Source: Candidatus Poribacteria bacterium
GTDB taxonomy: Bacteria > Poribacteria > DTPJ01 > WJIO01
Assembly: GCA_014730235.1 (NCBI GenBank)
Contig: WJIO01000219.1
Location: 1 to 52,559, forward strand
DNA length: 52,559 nucleotides
Direction of reading: 5' to 3'
Positions 44,897 through 52,559 of this stretch are shown here, piece after piece. Below the pieces are notes generated by a model. That model saw only the letters and a program-made list of their open reading frames with translations. It did not search any database and was not told the origin of the DNA. The translations under genes and the position numbers were made by a program. The first letter of the stretch is position 1. Every line of letters begins with the position of its first letter.

Positions 44897-46104
44897 ATGG
44901 TTTAATCGCTTAATAAGATATGTTATAATATCCTAAGTATAACATCAACTTAGGAGTACAAAATGTCAAGACTATTACAGGTACGAGAAGTATCAGAAGA
45001 AGAAGCCAAACAACTACGTCAACTATCCACTTCCCGGACAGAATCTGTTCGTTTAGCACAACGTGCTAAGGTAATTCAGTTGATGCTTGATACCCCCAAG
45101 CTACCAGCAGACAAAGCAGGCAAGCTGGCTGGCTACAAGAGCAAGTATGCTGGACGCAAATGGGTGAAGCGTTTCAATGAATATGGCATTCAAGGACTAT
45201 ATGATAAGCAACGTCCAGGCCGTCCACCAGATCATACAGAGGATGTGCGTAGCTCTTTGATAAACCTTGCACTTCAGAAGCCTGATTCTCTTGGTTATCC
45301 CTTTGCTCTGTGGACATTGGAGCGACTTCAGACAGCCTTCAGGGAACGCTGTGGTATGCATGTAGCCACATCCACTATCTGGGAATGGATTGACTCTGAA
45401 GGTCTGAAGTGGAAACGTCAGCAAAGCTGGTTCCATGAAGCAGAGAAACACGATTCCCAATTCGTGGAAAAAAGGGGGTCATCATATATTCATATATAGC
45501 ACCACCTCCCAGAACAAAGGTTATATGTATAGATGAGATGGGTCCAGTATCTGCTAAGACATATCCAGGAGAAACCTGGGAACCAGGACCATACAGAGCA
45601 ACGTTTGAGCCAGACTATGGTCGTCGTGGCAAACTGTGGGTCAATGGAGCTTTCGAACCAGCTACAGGAGAAGCTACTATGGTGTTGAGTCCTAGTCGAG
45701 ATAGTGCCAGTCATATACAGCTCCTGGAACAGGTGATACAGCATTTTCCATCTGACCGCTGGTTGATAATTGAGGACAACCTTGTTACTCACACCAGCAG
45801 AGATGTGAAAACTGCCTTGCTGGCATGGCCAGAGATACAGATTCAGTTTATCCCTAAGTATTCATGCTGGCTCAATCTCATAGAGCCATGGTGGAAGCAA
45901 CTGCGATCACTGGCCCTAAAGGGACGACGTTTCGAAAATGTTGATGAAATAATTCAGGCTTTTATTGACGCTTTAGATTACTGGAATGCTCATAAGCATC
46001 CATATTACTGGAAGAAGAAGCCACAAGAGCAGTTCTGTGTCTATGCTGGTGGCTTCGGTTCTTCATGGGAACCTATAACTAATGCTATTTAGCGATTAAA
46101 CCAC
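44897..46104 (+). mobile_element. IS630-type insertion sequence
   Basis: Terminal inverted repeats ATGGTTTAATCGCTTAAT (left) and GTGGTTTAATCGCTAAAT (right, reverse complement) match at 16 of 18 bases. TA dinucleotides flank both ends (44895-44896 and 46105-46106), as expected for the TA target of IS630/Tc1 elements. Length is 1208 bp. It carries one transposase in two frames. The right end reaches into the neighbouring membrane protein gene. Confidence 0.88.
44963..46092 (+). CDS. IS630 transposase, two frames joined by -1 shift
   Basis: The first frame (44963-45499, 178 codons) holds the helix-turn-helix part ([56 protein letters not shown]). The second (45538-46092 and its upstream extension) holds the DDE core: [19 protein letters not shown] and [17 protein letters not shown]. 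At GTGGAAAAAAGGGGGTC (A6G5) near 45465 a -1 shift joins both frames, [18 protein letters not shown] following. A6G-type slippage is common in IS elements, so I read this as programmed frameshifting rather than damage; a true indel is not excluded. Confidence 0.82.
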
Positions 46105-47823
46105 TAAACCAAGTTTATATAATATATTCGGCCTTAATATATATTTTATAAAAAGTAATATTGTGAATATTAGCAAAGCCGTTAATAAAATATAAACTGA
46201 TACATGTATATAATGCCAATTCATCCTGCTGCTAAATAAAGCATAGACTTGCCATAGTATCGAGCCTGCATAGAGTATATATATTAGAGATAGTTTCCGC
46301 TTCTGAATACACCTCTTAAGTATCCATATTATGGTATATGATCCAAGAATCGTGCTAGGGATAACGAATAAAAATGCGAATCGAATAGCAGAACGAAAGA
46401 GCATGAGCATAAAAATACACCATAAAGCGAGGAATATCTTGACCCAGATAACGCGAGTAATTACTATAGGATTATCAATATTCCGCCTAAAATAAGCATG
46501 GGTAGTGCCAGATATAAGTCCAAATACTCCAATTCCAATAGAAGCCCAATATATTGTCAAAGTAACTGAATTCTCTGTGAAGCTGGCCATTGATGCGTCG
46601 GAAAAAAGTCTGCTAAAGGCAACACCAAATATTATTATCTCAACAAAACTCATAGTCCAATACTGATGTAGATCTAAATACTTACATATATCTCGAACTA
46701 TTAAAAGCAACCCAACAGCCATTGGGATGAAAAATACACCTGGATATAATGACCAACCAAGGGCTCCAAGTTTCTGCAATTCATCAATCGTCTGAAACAA
46801 AGGGTCTGTCCCAAATGGAGAAATGAATCTCTCAATCAAAGTGTCAATTAAGTCACCGGTTCCGATAACATAGGTTAAAGCGAAAAAAACTGATCCTGAA
46901 AGAAGCGTTAGTATCATTCCAATTGGTAATCGATTGTGAAACGACAAAAGTTTCTTCATGACTTTGACATGCTGAATAACGGATACCAGAACGGAAACAA
47001 ATAAAATTAATAACGGGTAAATGATAGCTACGAAAACGTGTGGTTGGGCAAAATGGCGATATACATCGGGTTTCAGTATTATCGCACCCAAAGATATTGG
47101 CAATACCCAGCAAGCCAGTAAACCCGATTCCCTGAAACTATATGAATAATCGAGTAATAGTCTTATGAATTCAACAGTAACAATGATGAAAATAAAAATT
47201 CCAGCACCTCGCCATGTAAGTACCGTTAATAGCATAAAAAATGTTGACATTGATCTAAAAAACCATCTTTTACCATCGAAATTACTGAGATGTGATAGTA
47301 TATAGAAGAGAAAAGAGACTGTAGAAAGTAATAAAACTATGCTATCTCTATCAGCAGACCCACTCGCTGTTTTCACAACAACAGGAGGAGCAAGAATTGC
47401 TATGTTAACCGATAACAAAGCAGTGTAATTATCAAAAACATGCCATACTAGGATATATATAGTTAAGGCTGTTAAAATAAAGAATGCAACAGGCAATACA
47501 ATAGCTATATACTCAATTTTACAATCAACACCCGATAGATTTATCAGTCTGTATATCGCAGCAATGGTATATGGATAGACAGTTAGCTGATTAGCAGTTC
47601 TTCTTCCTAAAGGAGCATAACGAAATTTGTCTATCTTCGGCATATATCCTGCTTCTGCTATCTGCTTTGCTTGGTGAACATATCGAACTGAATCTGTACC
47701 CTTGAGCGCAGTTATATCATAGGAAGTGCCCTGTAGTCGAATATAAGCAGCAATTAGGAGCATAATAACCAAGAGAGCAAAGGTGGCAAGCTTATGTTGT
47801 TTTTTAGTAATCCCCGTCCTCAT
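46096..47823 (-). CDS. STT3-like GT-C membrane protein
   Basis: The protein of about 575 residues has 11-13 predicted helices. The first loop (TALKGTDSVRYVHQAKQIAEAGYMPKIDKFRYAPLGRR) recalls the GD-x-YYH-x-R and P-x-x-D-x-x-YYP pattern of STT3/PglB/AglB oligosaccharyltransferases, and DPLFQTIDELQ recalls their SVxE/TIxE motif. There is no WWDYG motif and no large soluble C-terminal domain, so it may be another GT-C glycosyltransferase or a truncated one. ATG 47823, preceded by AAAGG, overlaps the upstream gene by 20 nt. Its last two codons and stop come from the IS630 end. Confidence 0.6.
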   Translation of the reverse strand: MRTGITKKQHKLATFALLVIMLLIAAYIRLQGTSYDITALKGTDSVRYVHQAKQIAEAGYMPKIDKFRYAPLGRRTANQLTVYPYTIAAIYRLINLSGVDCKIEYIAIVLPVAFFILTALTIYILVWHVFDNYTALLSVNIAILAPPVVVKTASGSADRDSIVLLLSTVSFLFYILSHLSNFDGKRWFFRSMSTFFMLLTVLTWRGAGIFIFIIVTVEFIRLLLDYSYSFRESGLLACWVLPISLGAIILKPDVYRHFAQPHVFVAIIYPLLILFVSVLVSVIQHVKVMKKLLSFHNRLPIGMILTLLSGSVFFALTYVIGTGDLIDTLIERFISPFGTDPLFQTIDELQKLGALGWSLYPGVFFIPMAVGLLLIVRDICKYLDLHQYWTMSFVEIIIFGVAFSRLFSDASMASFTENSVTLTIYWASIGIGVFGLISGTTHAYFRRNIDNPIVITRVIWVKIFLALWCIFMLMLFRSAIRFAFLFVIPSTILGSYTIIWILKRCIQKRKLSLIYILYAGSILWQVYALFSSRMNWHYIHVSVYILLTALLIFTILLFIKYILRPNILYKLGLVV

Positions 47824-48217
47824 TTTTATACCTTTGTAAAAAATACACATTCTCCAGTTGGCGCGTAATGAAATATTGGGTTAAACTCACTGTAGCTGTG
47901 ACAAACATATGAAATGGATATAGAGAAGTATGCTCTTCTGATAACATTTGTGCCAAGAGGCCTGTTCTGATATCGCAAACTTTGCTTAAAGATGAAAATT
48001 TATTATTCGAAAGCGCGACATATAAGTTTTTAGGCGCTTCAATGTCTGCAAGAAGTGGATCTTTATCATACCAAGATAGAAGACGACCACTAGGTATAAT
48101 ACTTCTTTCAGGAGCAATTGGTAGCCTGTTTTCTAGATATACTGCTATCGAATAGACCAATATAATAAAAACAACTAAAACTGATCCCATGACAGAAAAA
48201 ATCTTCCTATGCTTCAT
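47804..48217 (-). CDS. Small single-pass membrane protein, unknown
   Basis: I do not recognise the family. About 137 residues: a transmembrane anchor (FSVMGSVLVVFIILVYSIAVYL) and a soluble part with PSGRLLSWYDKDPLLADIEAPK. The end is polar. Start ATG 48217 has GAGGA upstream and is preferred over the track start at 48283. It overlaps the STT3-like gene by 20 nt, so the two are probably co-translated and may act together in a cell-surface process. Confidence 0.6.
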   Translation of the reverse strand: MKHRKIFSVMGSVLVVFIILVYSIAVYLENRLPIAPERSIIPSGRLLSWYDKDPLLADIEAPKNLYVALSNNKFSSLSKVCDIRTGLLAQMLSEEHTSLYPFHMFVTATVSLTQYFITRQLENVYFLQRYKNEDGDY

Positions 48218-48378
48218 TATTATTTCCTCAGTCCCTGCATATAATGTCTTTATAATATTCTGAAGAAAATTTATCATAACCATCTCTCGTAAATTAATCA
48301 GATGTTATAATGCTAACTATTAACATAAAAGCAACTAATATTCTGAGTGTAAATTATCTCACGACGTTCTTTTATGCC

Positions 48379-49344
48379 TTATTTATCAATTTTAATCTTA
48401 CCCCACATAGTTTTTACGGCATTTAACAATGGACTAACTCCAAAAACGGGATCTCTCCAATCAAACTCGGCTTCACCTCTATCATTGTTTGTCAGCCTTT
48501 CAAGATCACTTCCATCAGGTTTCATTAACCAAATATGAAAGCCATGGAAAAAATCATCTTCATCATCTATAATGACGAACGCGATTTTTTTGCCATCAGG
48601 TGACCAACAAGCTTGCCAGGATGATTCTTTGATCAGTGTTAAGTTATCTCCGTTTGAATCCATGATGTAAATGCAAGCATCATTCTTATGAGTGGTAAGA
48701 AGTATTTGTTTACTGTCAGGTGACCAGCGCAGCAATTTCACATGTTCTGTTGGAGCTGTTGCAATCATTTCCACATTACCACCATCAGCATCCATTGTAT
48801 AAATATCCTCATCCCTGGCAAAAGCTATTTTCCGTCCATCAGGTGACCAATCTGGATGCCTTCCTTCACAAATCATCGTGATATTTGTGCCATCCCAGTT
48901 CATTGTATAAATATCCTTATCCCTGGCAAAAGCTATTTTCCGTCCATCAGGTGACCATCGTGGCTCCTTGTAAAACTTTACCTTACCATTTGTCAGGTTT
49001 ACCATTCTGCGACTATCTATATTCAGGACAGCTATATCAGAATTAATACTATCAAAATTATTATTCAGACTTCTTAACACAAAAGCCACATTCTGACAAT
49101 CCGGAGAAAGAGAGAGTGTACCCTCAACTGAGAAAGTTTTATCTCCCTCCTGGAACAAACCATCTATGAGTTTAGTAACACCAGTTCCATCTGCATTCAT
49201 AATGTATGGAGATGAGATCATTTTGGGTGAATTCAGATCTTTATCATTGGACCAGAAAGTAACCTTCCCACCTGTCCATGAAACAGCAAAAGCATTATTT
49301 GTAGTTAGAATAAGAAAAATACATAATAGAATAATCCGTCTCAT
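48379..49344 (-). CDS. Secreted TolB-like propeller with W tail
   Basis: The protein of 321 residues has a signal peptide (IILLCIFLILTTNNAFA) and a TolB/PD40-type propeller. The blade repeat WSPDGRKIAFARDKDIYTM is found twice almost identically, with WSPDSKQILLTTH and WSPDGKKIAFV as further copies. The tail LLNAVKTMWGKIKIDK resembles the T-x-W-[GAS]-x-[IL]-K tails of the other secreted proteins. TolB itself belongs to the Tol-Pal system, but no tol or pal gene is near, so this is probably a free-standing surface protein. The start was moved from 49362 to ATG 49344, where the signal sequence begins. Confidence 0.8.
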   Translation of the reverse strand: MRRIILLCIFLILTTNNAFAVSWTGGKVTFWSNDKDLNSPKMISSPYIMNADGTGVTKLIDGLFQEGDKTFSVEGTLSLSPDCQNVAFVLRSLNNNFDSINSDIAVLNIDSRRMVNLTNGKVKFYKEPRWSPDGRKIAFARDKDIYTMNWDGTNITMICEGRHPDWSPDGRKIAFARDEDIYTMDADGGNVEMIATAPTEHVKLLRWSPDSKQILLTTHKNDACIYIMDSNGDNLTLIKESSWQACWSPDGKKIAFVIIDDEDDFFHGFHIWLMKPDGSDLERLTNNDRGEAEFDWRDPVFGVSPLLNAVKTMWGKIKIDK

Positions 49345-49468
49345 TTTGTAATTCCCCGCCAATATTGAAAAATCATTTCAGAATTTTAAACTAAGAATTT
49401 ATATCCGCATAATTAAGTTGAAGTTATATCATTAGCGTTTTATACTTAACCCCATATCCCTATAATAT

Positions 49469-50060
49469 GCATCCTATCGCTTTCCTCTACATTGCGTTTT
49501 GAGTATACATCCTTTTATATATCACATCAATCAGGTATTTCAATGCCGCTTCCTCTTGGCCATCCTGCTGTGACTTCGTCTGTTTGTCCACCCATTCTCC
49601 AATAGGTATGTGTGTATGGGTACTTTGTCTGACCGCCGTTCTCCTGAGTAGTATAGTAATTCTCACGTTCCCAAGGATTATCTATACCTTCACCTCCCCC
49701 AAAAGCACCACCTGGATCATGTTCAAACGACCAGTAAAATTTCTGTTTCCCGTCGGGATCACCATCCGCCCGTTCGACATGTGCCCAATGATATGTACGA
49801 TAAGTGTATGGTGCGCCGCCCACAGATATATTGACGGCGCAGTAGACATTGGAATAAAGTGTGACATTAGGATTATCTATGGTACCATAGTTCGAGTCAC
49901 TATAATCTTCTCCCCATGTTGGAGGTGGATCACCGATACATATGATGTATGTAATCATTATCATCGCTGATATTGTAATGAAAATTAGAAAAGCTTTTCG
50001 CTTCATTTTGTTTATCCTCCTTAACTTTGTCAATCCTTAGTAATAAATGCGATAGGATGC
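49469..50060. repeat. Perfect 12-bp inverted repeats around a secreted gene
   Basis: GCATCCTATCGC (49469-49480) and GCGATAGGATGC (50049-50060) are exact reverse complements. They enclose only the gene at 49527-50006. The matching part ends abruptly at both sides. It may be the end pair of a small mobile cassette or a chance pair; no transposase lies inside. Confidence 0.45.
49527..50006 (-). CDS. Small secreted protein, unknown
   Basis: I know no family for this 159-residue protein. The start is ATG 50006 with AAGGAGG upstream; the track start at 50033 adds codons before the signal sequence. The signal peptide (AFLIFITISAMIMITYIIC) is followed by PPPTWGEDYSDSNYG, an aromatic and Gly-rich body (HDPGGAFGGGEGIDNPWERENYY) and an acidic end. 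It lacks the C-terminal W tail of the other secreted proteins. It lies between the perfect 12-bp inverted repeats noted above, and its neighbours in this region are decayed genes. Confidence 0.6.
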   Translation of the reverse strand: MKRKAFLIFITISAMIMITYIICIGDPPPTWGEDYSDSNYGTIDNPNVTLYSNVYCAVNISVGGAPYTYRTYHWAHVERADGDPDGKQKFYWSFEHDPGGAFGGGEGIDNPWERENYYTTQENGGQTKYPYTHTYWRMGGQTDEVTAGWPRGSGIEIPD

Positions 50061-50269
50061 CTGAAAATAATTTTCAGAAGTGTAATCTATGTCTCATTGT
50101 GGTTATTAGACTTCCACTTGATATAGAGTTTTCCTGTCTGCCAATCTTCACTGATGCCATCACAACAGCTATTGCTAACTATCTTCATCTGTGTTTTCCC
50201 TGATGTATAGTGTTAAGAGATATATGATATAAGTCCAAGAGGCAGCTAACAAGGTATATTACCGTGAAT
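50061..50269. other. Spacer without a supported gene
   Basis: A 33-codon frame on the minus strand (MKIVSNSCCDGISEDWQTGKLYIKW...) can be read, but it has no family match and only a weak ribosome binding site. I see no RNA gene or repeat here. Confidence 0.3.
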
Positions 50270-50946
50270 TCAGCACCTCTCGCTCCCGGAAACGGAGTAA
50301 CCCGGAGGAAATTGTCCGGGATTCTCCGCTGCCTTTGCTAACTCTGAATCTGTTTGAGTCTGTGTATGATCAATTGTATGATATGTATGATAGCGTTCCT
50401 GCATAAAGCTGTTGGCTTTCCTCAGAGCGTGAATAGTACCTGCGTCTATCCACCAGTCATCAGTAACGTCATACTCCATAGTGCTGTTTGTTATATACCA
50501 GTTATTCACGTCGCTTATCTCAAACTCCCCTCTGGGAGATGGCTTCAGTTCCCTTATGACGTCAAAGACCCGGGAGTTATACATGTAGAATCCCGTAACA
50601 GCCAGATTGTTCCTGGGATGCTCAGGCTTCTCTGTAATGCCAATGATCCTGCCTGAGTCCATTTCTGCTACGCCATATCTCTCAGGCTGGTCTACCCTCT
50701 TCAGCAGAACCTGTGCTCCTGCTTTCTGTTTGTGGAACCTTCTTACATAATGTGACAGGCTGCAAAGTCTGGCAAGTAATATCCATCAACTACCACCAGT
50801 AAGTCATCTATCCCAGCCTGGGATAAAGAATGGATAGGGTAATATATCATAGGTTGCTGGTCTATGAGTAACAGACACTTGGGGGTGTTTTCAGTCAGAG
50901 GATACAGACGTTTTCCATGTCCGCCAGCTAATATTACGCCTTTCAT
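50270..50946 (-). pseudogene. Broken sugar-1-phosphate nucleotidyltransferase (RmlA-like)
   Basis: The N-terminal piece (50743-50946) starts with MKGVILAGGHGKRLYPLTENTPK, the nucleotide-binding motif of glucose-1-phosphate thymidylyltransferases. The second piece continues in another frame from about 50755 (QVLLKRVDQPERYGVAEMDSG) through ITEKPEHPRNNLAVTGFYMY, GEFEISDVNNWYI and DDWWIDAGT. About 75-80 residues normally between them are missing, together with a frame change near 50755. So an internal deletion has destroyed the enzyme. Such enzymes activate sugars for surface polysaccharides. Confidence 0.88.
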
Positions 50947-51225
50947 TTTCCTCTTGTGCTTCTTAATGAAGTCTGACTAATTCCTGGGGGTTCTTTACAT
51001 TCATATCCTGAAAGAAGTCCTCCAGAGCCATGTTGACCACCTCAAATATGCCCACCCCTCTCCTAATCTATAACCTTCCCCAAAGGCCTTGTCCCATTTT
51101 GAAATGGTCTCAATTGTGGGTATATCTGATAGAAAATCCCAACTGAGGGTTAGTAAGGGAATATTCAGATAAACGGCTTTACAACTGAATAATATCTTAC
51201 TCTCTGAAACCCGGAAAAAAGTATA
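50947..51225. other. Spacer with a small gene remnant
   Basis: On the minus strand a short frame ends at the TAA near 50965 and reads GIFEVVNMALEDFFQDMN, then VKNPQELVRLH. It looks like the C-terminal end of a lost gene, but the family is not recognisable. CTCTCTGAAACCCGGAAAAA near 51200-51219 weakly resembles one end of repeat family A. Confidence 0.3.
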
Positions 51226-52128
51226 TCATTCTTTATTTACAGAAAGCGCACAGCGAAAACCGAGTTCCTTAAATCCGCTAGCCGTTGGAGCACAGAAACG
51301 GCGATAGGTATTCCTGAGATATCTCGGAGCAGAATTATCAAACCATGAACCACGTGTAACACGAACCAGTCCTGAGTCTGGACCCTTTGGGTTTTGCTTT
51401 GGAGATTTTGTGTAGTATTCTCTGTCATACCAATCTGCACACCATTCCCGAACGTTCCCTGCCATATCATATAAACCATAAGCATTTGGCTTAAAGCTGC
51501 CCTTTGGGGCAGTATGAGCATAACCATCATTATAGTTGGGGATACTAACAAATCTGGGATACACCTTCTTGTCTGACTCACCAGCAAAGTTCCCTGATCC
51601 TGCTGGTGGAGGCCAATCATCACCCCATGGGTATATCTTGCCAATCAGGCCGCCACGCGATGCCTTTTCCCATTCTGCCTCCGTTGGTAGCCGTTTACCT
51701 GCCCATTCTGCATAAGCCTTTGCATCTTCCCATGATATACATACCACAGGCTGGTCATCTCCGCTAAACTCTTCATATAGCCACAGCTTGAGTTCATCCT
51801 GATATTTGCCCCTTATAACTCCCATTCCTATTGGCTCTCTGTGACCCGTTTCCTGCACGAAACGGCGATATTGCCCGTTAGTTACCTCATACCTGTCCAT
51901 GTAGAATGCGTCCAGATAAACCGTATGTGCTGGCTTCTCCTTGTCCAAACCGTCATTGGTTCCCATCTGGAACTCTCCTGCAGGGATTAGCACCATTGGT
52001 GCATTATCTTTGCCAATTATCTCCCCAGGCAGATCCTTCTTAGTGTTGCTGTAAATCAATGCAACGACTGCTATGAATATACCGATTATGATCAATACAG
52101 ATAACTTGATTATTGCTTGCTTTTTCAT
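51226..52128 (-). CDS. SUMF1/FGE-domain protein, membrane-anchored
   Basis: The 300 residues have one N-terminal helix (IIKLSVLIIIGIFIAVVALIY) and an FGE-sulfatase domain from 42: MVLIPAGEFQMGTNDG, YMDRYEVTNGQYRRFV, VVCISWEDAKAYAEWAGKRLPTEAEWEKASRGG, NAYGLYDMAGNVREWCADWYD and VTRGSWFDNSAPRYLR. True formylglycine-generating enzymes carry two catalytic cysteines in the GGSY-x-C-x4-C segment; here the segment has Asp and Leu instead, so FGly formation is not expected. Many such proteins are ligand-binding or toxin-like domains of unknown role. It probably faces the periplasm. Confidence 0.85.
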   Translation of the reverse strand: MKKQAIIKLSVLIIIGIFIAVVALIYSNTKKDLPGEIIGKDNAPMVLIPAGEFQMGTNDGLDKEKPAHTVYLDAFYMDRYEVTNGQYRRFVQETGHREPIGMGVIRGKYQDELKLWLYEEFSGDDQPVVCISWEDAKAYAEWAGKRLPTEAEWEKASRGGLIGKIYPWGDDWPPPAGSGNFAGESDKKVYPRFVSIPNYNDGYAHTAPKGSFKPNAYGLYDMAGNVREWCADWYDREYYTKSPKQNPKGPDSGLVRVTRGSWFDNSAPRYLRNTYRRFCAPTASGFKELGFRCALSVNKE

Positions 52129-52165
52129 AGTAGAATTGACCCTTTTCTATGTTAATAACCTGCCT

Positions 52166-52315
52166 CTAATCCGATCCCGCTGGTGCCCAACCACTTTCTC
52201 TTAATCTTCTCATTGCCTCGGTATTTAATTCCTTCTCTTCTTCATTCATTACATTAGATGATGGCGACGGCCTGCCTTTATTCATTTCCCGACGTGCTAT
52301 CTGTATTTCATCCAT
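52166..52315 (-). CDS. Short ORF, possible gene remnant
   Basis: A 49-codon frame, MDEIQIARREMNKGRPSPSS then EEEKELNTEAMRRLRESGW, is charged and helix-like. The same frame is open upstream for about 20 more codons (VKIIQDDSLQRLYLRHFT) to a stop, so it may be the tail of a longer lost gene. No strong ribosome binding site. No family recognised. Nothing else was seen in 52129-52411. Confidence 0.3.
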   Translation of the reverse strand: MDEIQIARREMNKGRPSPSSNVMNEEEKELNTEAMRRLRESGWAPAGSD

Positions 52316-52411
52316 AGTAAAATGCCTGAGGTATAGTCTTTGCAAAGAATCATCCTGAATTATCTTGACTTTGTTACATTAGATTTTATGGTTCTAAAAT
52401 TTTAACATATA

Positions 52412-52455
52412 TGATAGGATTCATAATTTTAAGGATTTTAAGGAGAATTCTATCA
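52412..52455 (+). promoter_or_regulatory. Stem-loop masking the start of the next gene
   Basis: TGATAGGATTC (52412-52422) pairs with GAATTCTATCA (52445-52455) through 11 bp including one G-U pair. The right arm ends on the A of the ATG at 52455 and directly follows AAGGAG. The layout is like that at 83-129 before the IS4 transposase. Confidence 0.45.
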
Positions 52456-52559
52456 TGCCATTGATTGAACTGCTATCATCAGACATAAAGCAAGCCATAG
52501 AAAGTTTTGAGCAATTTCATAAACGGTTTTCTGATTACTTTGCCACAACCACACGAACA
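52455..52559 (+). CDS. Partial CDS, possible transposase N-terminus
   Basis: The window cuts this frame after 35 codons: MPLIELLSSDIKQAIESFEQ, then FHKRFSDYFATTTRT. AAGGAG precedes the ATG. The pattern F-x-x-F-x-x-x-F-x-x-x-x-R recalls N-termini of some DDE transposases (IS701-like), and the hairpin over its start fits mobile DNA, but the identification is weak. Confidence 0.4.
   Translation, partial: MPLIELLSSDIKQAIESFEQFHKRFSDYFATTTRT

Noticed and set aside
46853-47113. Minus-strand ORF inside the STT3-like gene.
   Set aside because: It overlaps a longer membrane protein frame with clear helices and is only a shadow frame.
48379-49344. TolB-like protein as a true TolB of the Tol-Pal system.
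   Set aside because: No tolQRA or pal nearby, the protein is shorter than TolB, and it ends with the tail shared by other secreted proteins.

Overview
The window looks like a contig from an uncultured, AT-rich, Gram-negative, probably anaerobic bacterium. Outer-membrane and lipoprotein genes, CxxCH multihaem cytochromes, Rex and an Rnf complex support that. Small gene families such as UroD-like proteins, sugar isomerase/epimerases, HpcH-type aldolases, BNR_4 propellers, SUMF1-like proteins, A-T NRPS genes and many MITE-like repeats recall Poribacteria or related phyla. That placement is an inference: there is no rRNA, tRNA or phylogenetic marker to prove it.

Layout. 1-1.3 kb: IS4-type transposase. 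1.3-8.4 kb: redox block with rex, a tetrahaem cytochrome, a DHOD-like flavoprotein and rnfC, a fused rnfD-rnfG, rnfE and rnfA; no rnfB is present. 8.7-11.5 kb: secreted LamG protein, IS3 remnant, YihY/BrkB membrane protein and another small secreted protein. 12-16.1 kb: FMN glutamate-synthase-like gene, then an NrpR-type regulator and a RecA/KaiC-like, XRE and cupin fusion protein. The promoter of the first gene carries a GGAA-N6-TTCC site, which is the operator form known for archaeal NrpR. 16.1-25.5 kb: carbohydrate and small-molecule catabolism (UroD-like, sugar isomerase, two secreted propellers, MATE, GH4, aldolase). 25.8-34.3 kb: ComM-like ATPase and a two-gene NRPS. 34.5-38.8 kb: DUF4416, a small membrane protein, a double amidohydrolase and two paralogous secreted modules. 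39.4-42.8 kb: probable porin-cytochrome conduit (beta-barrel, 13-haem lipoprotein, 6-haem lipoprotein). 42.8-52.6 kb: IS-rich and decayed region with an STT3-like membrane protein, small secreted proteins, a broken sugar nucleotidyltransferase, a SUMF1-like protein and the start of another possible transposase.

How parts may work together. Rex (NADH/NAD sensing), Rnf (ferredoxin/NAD coupled to ion pumping), the periplasmic tetrahaem protein and the outer-membrane cytochrome conduit together suggest reductant disposal by membrane electron transfer, possibly to extracellular acceptors. The NrpR block suggests nitrogen or 2-oxoglutarate control of a glutamate-synthase-like enzyme. Five otherwise unrelated secreted proteins end in a similar short tail around T-x-W-[GAS]-x-[ILK]-K, a candidate undescribed C-terminal sorting or processing signal. 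At least three families of palindromic MITE-like repeats, most sharing a GTCATTCCTGC/GCAGGAATGAC core, lie between genes, including nested and chimeric copies.
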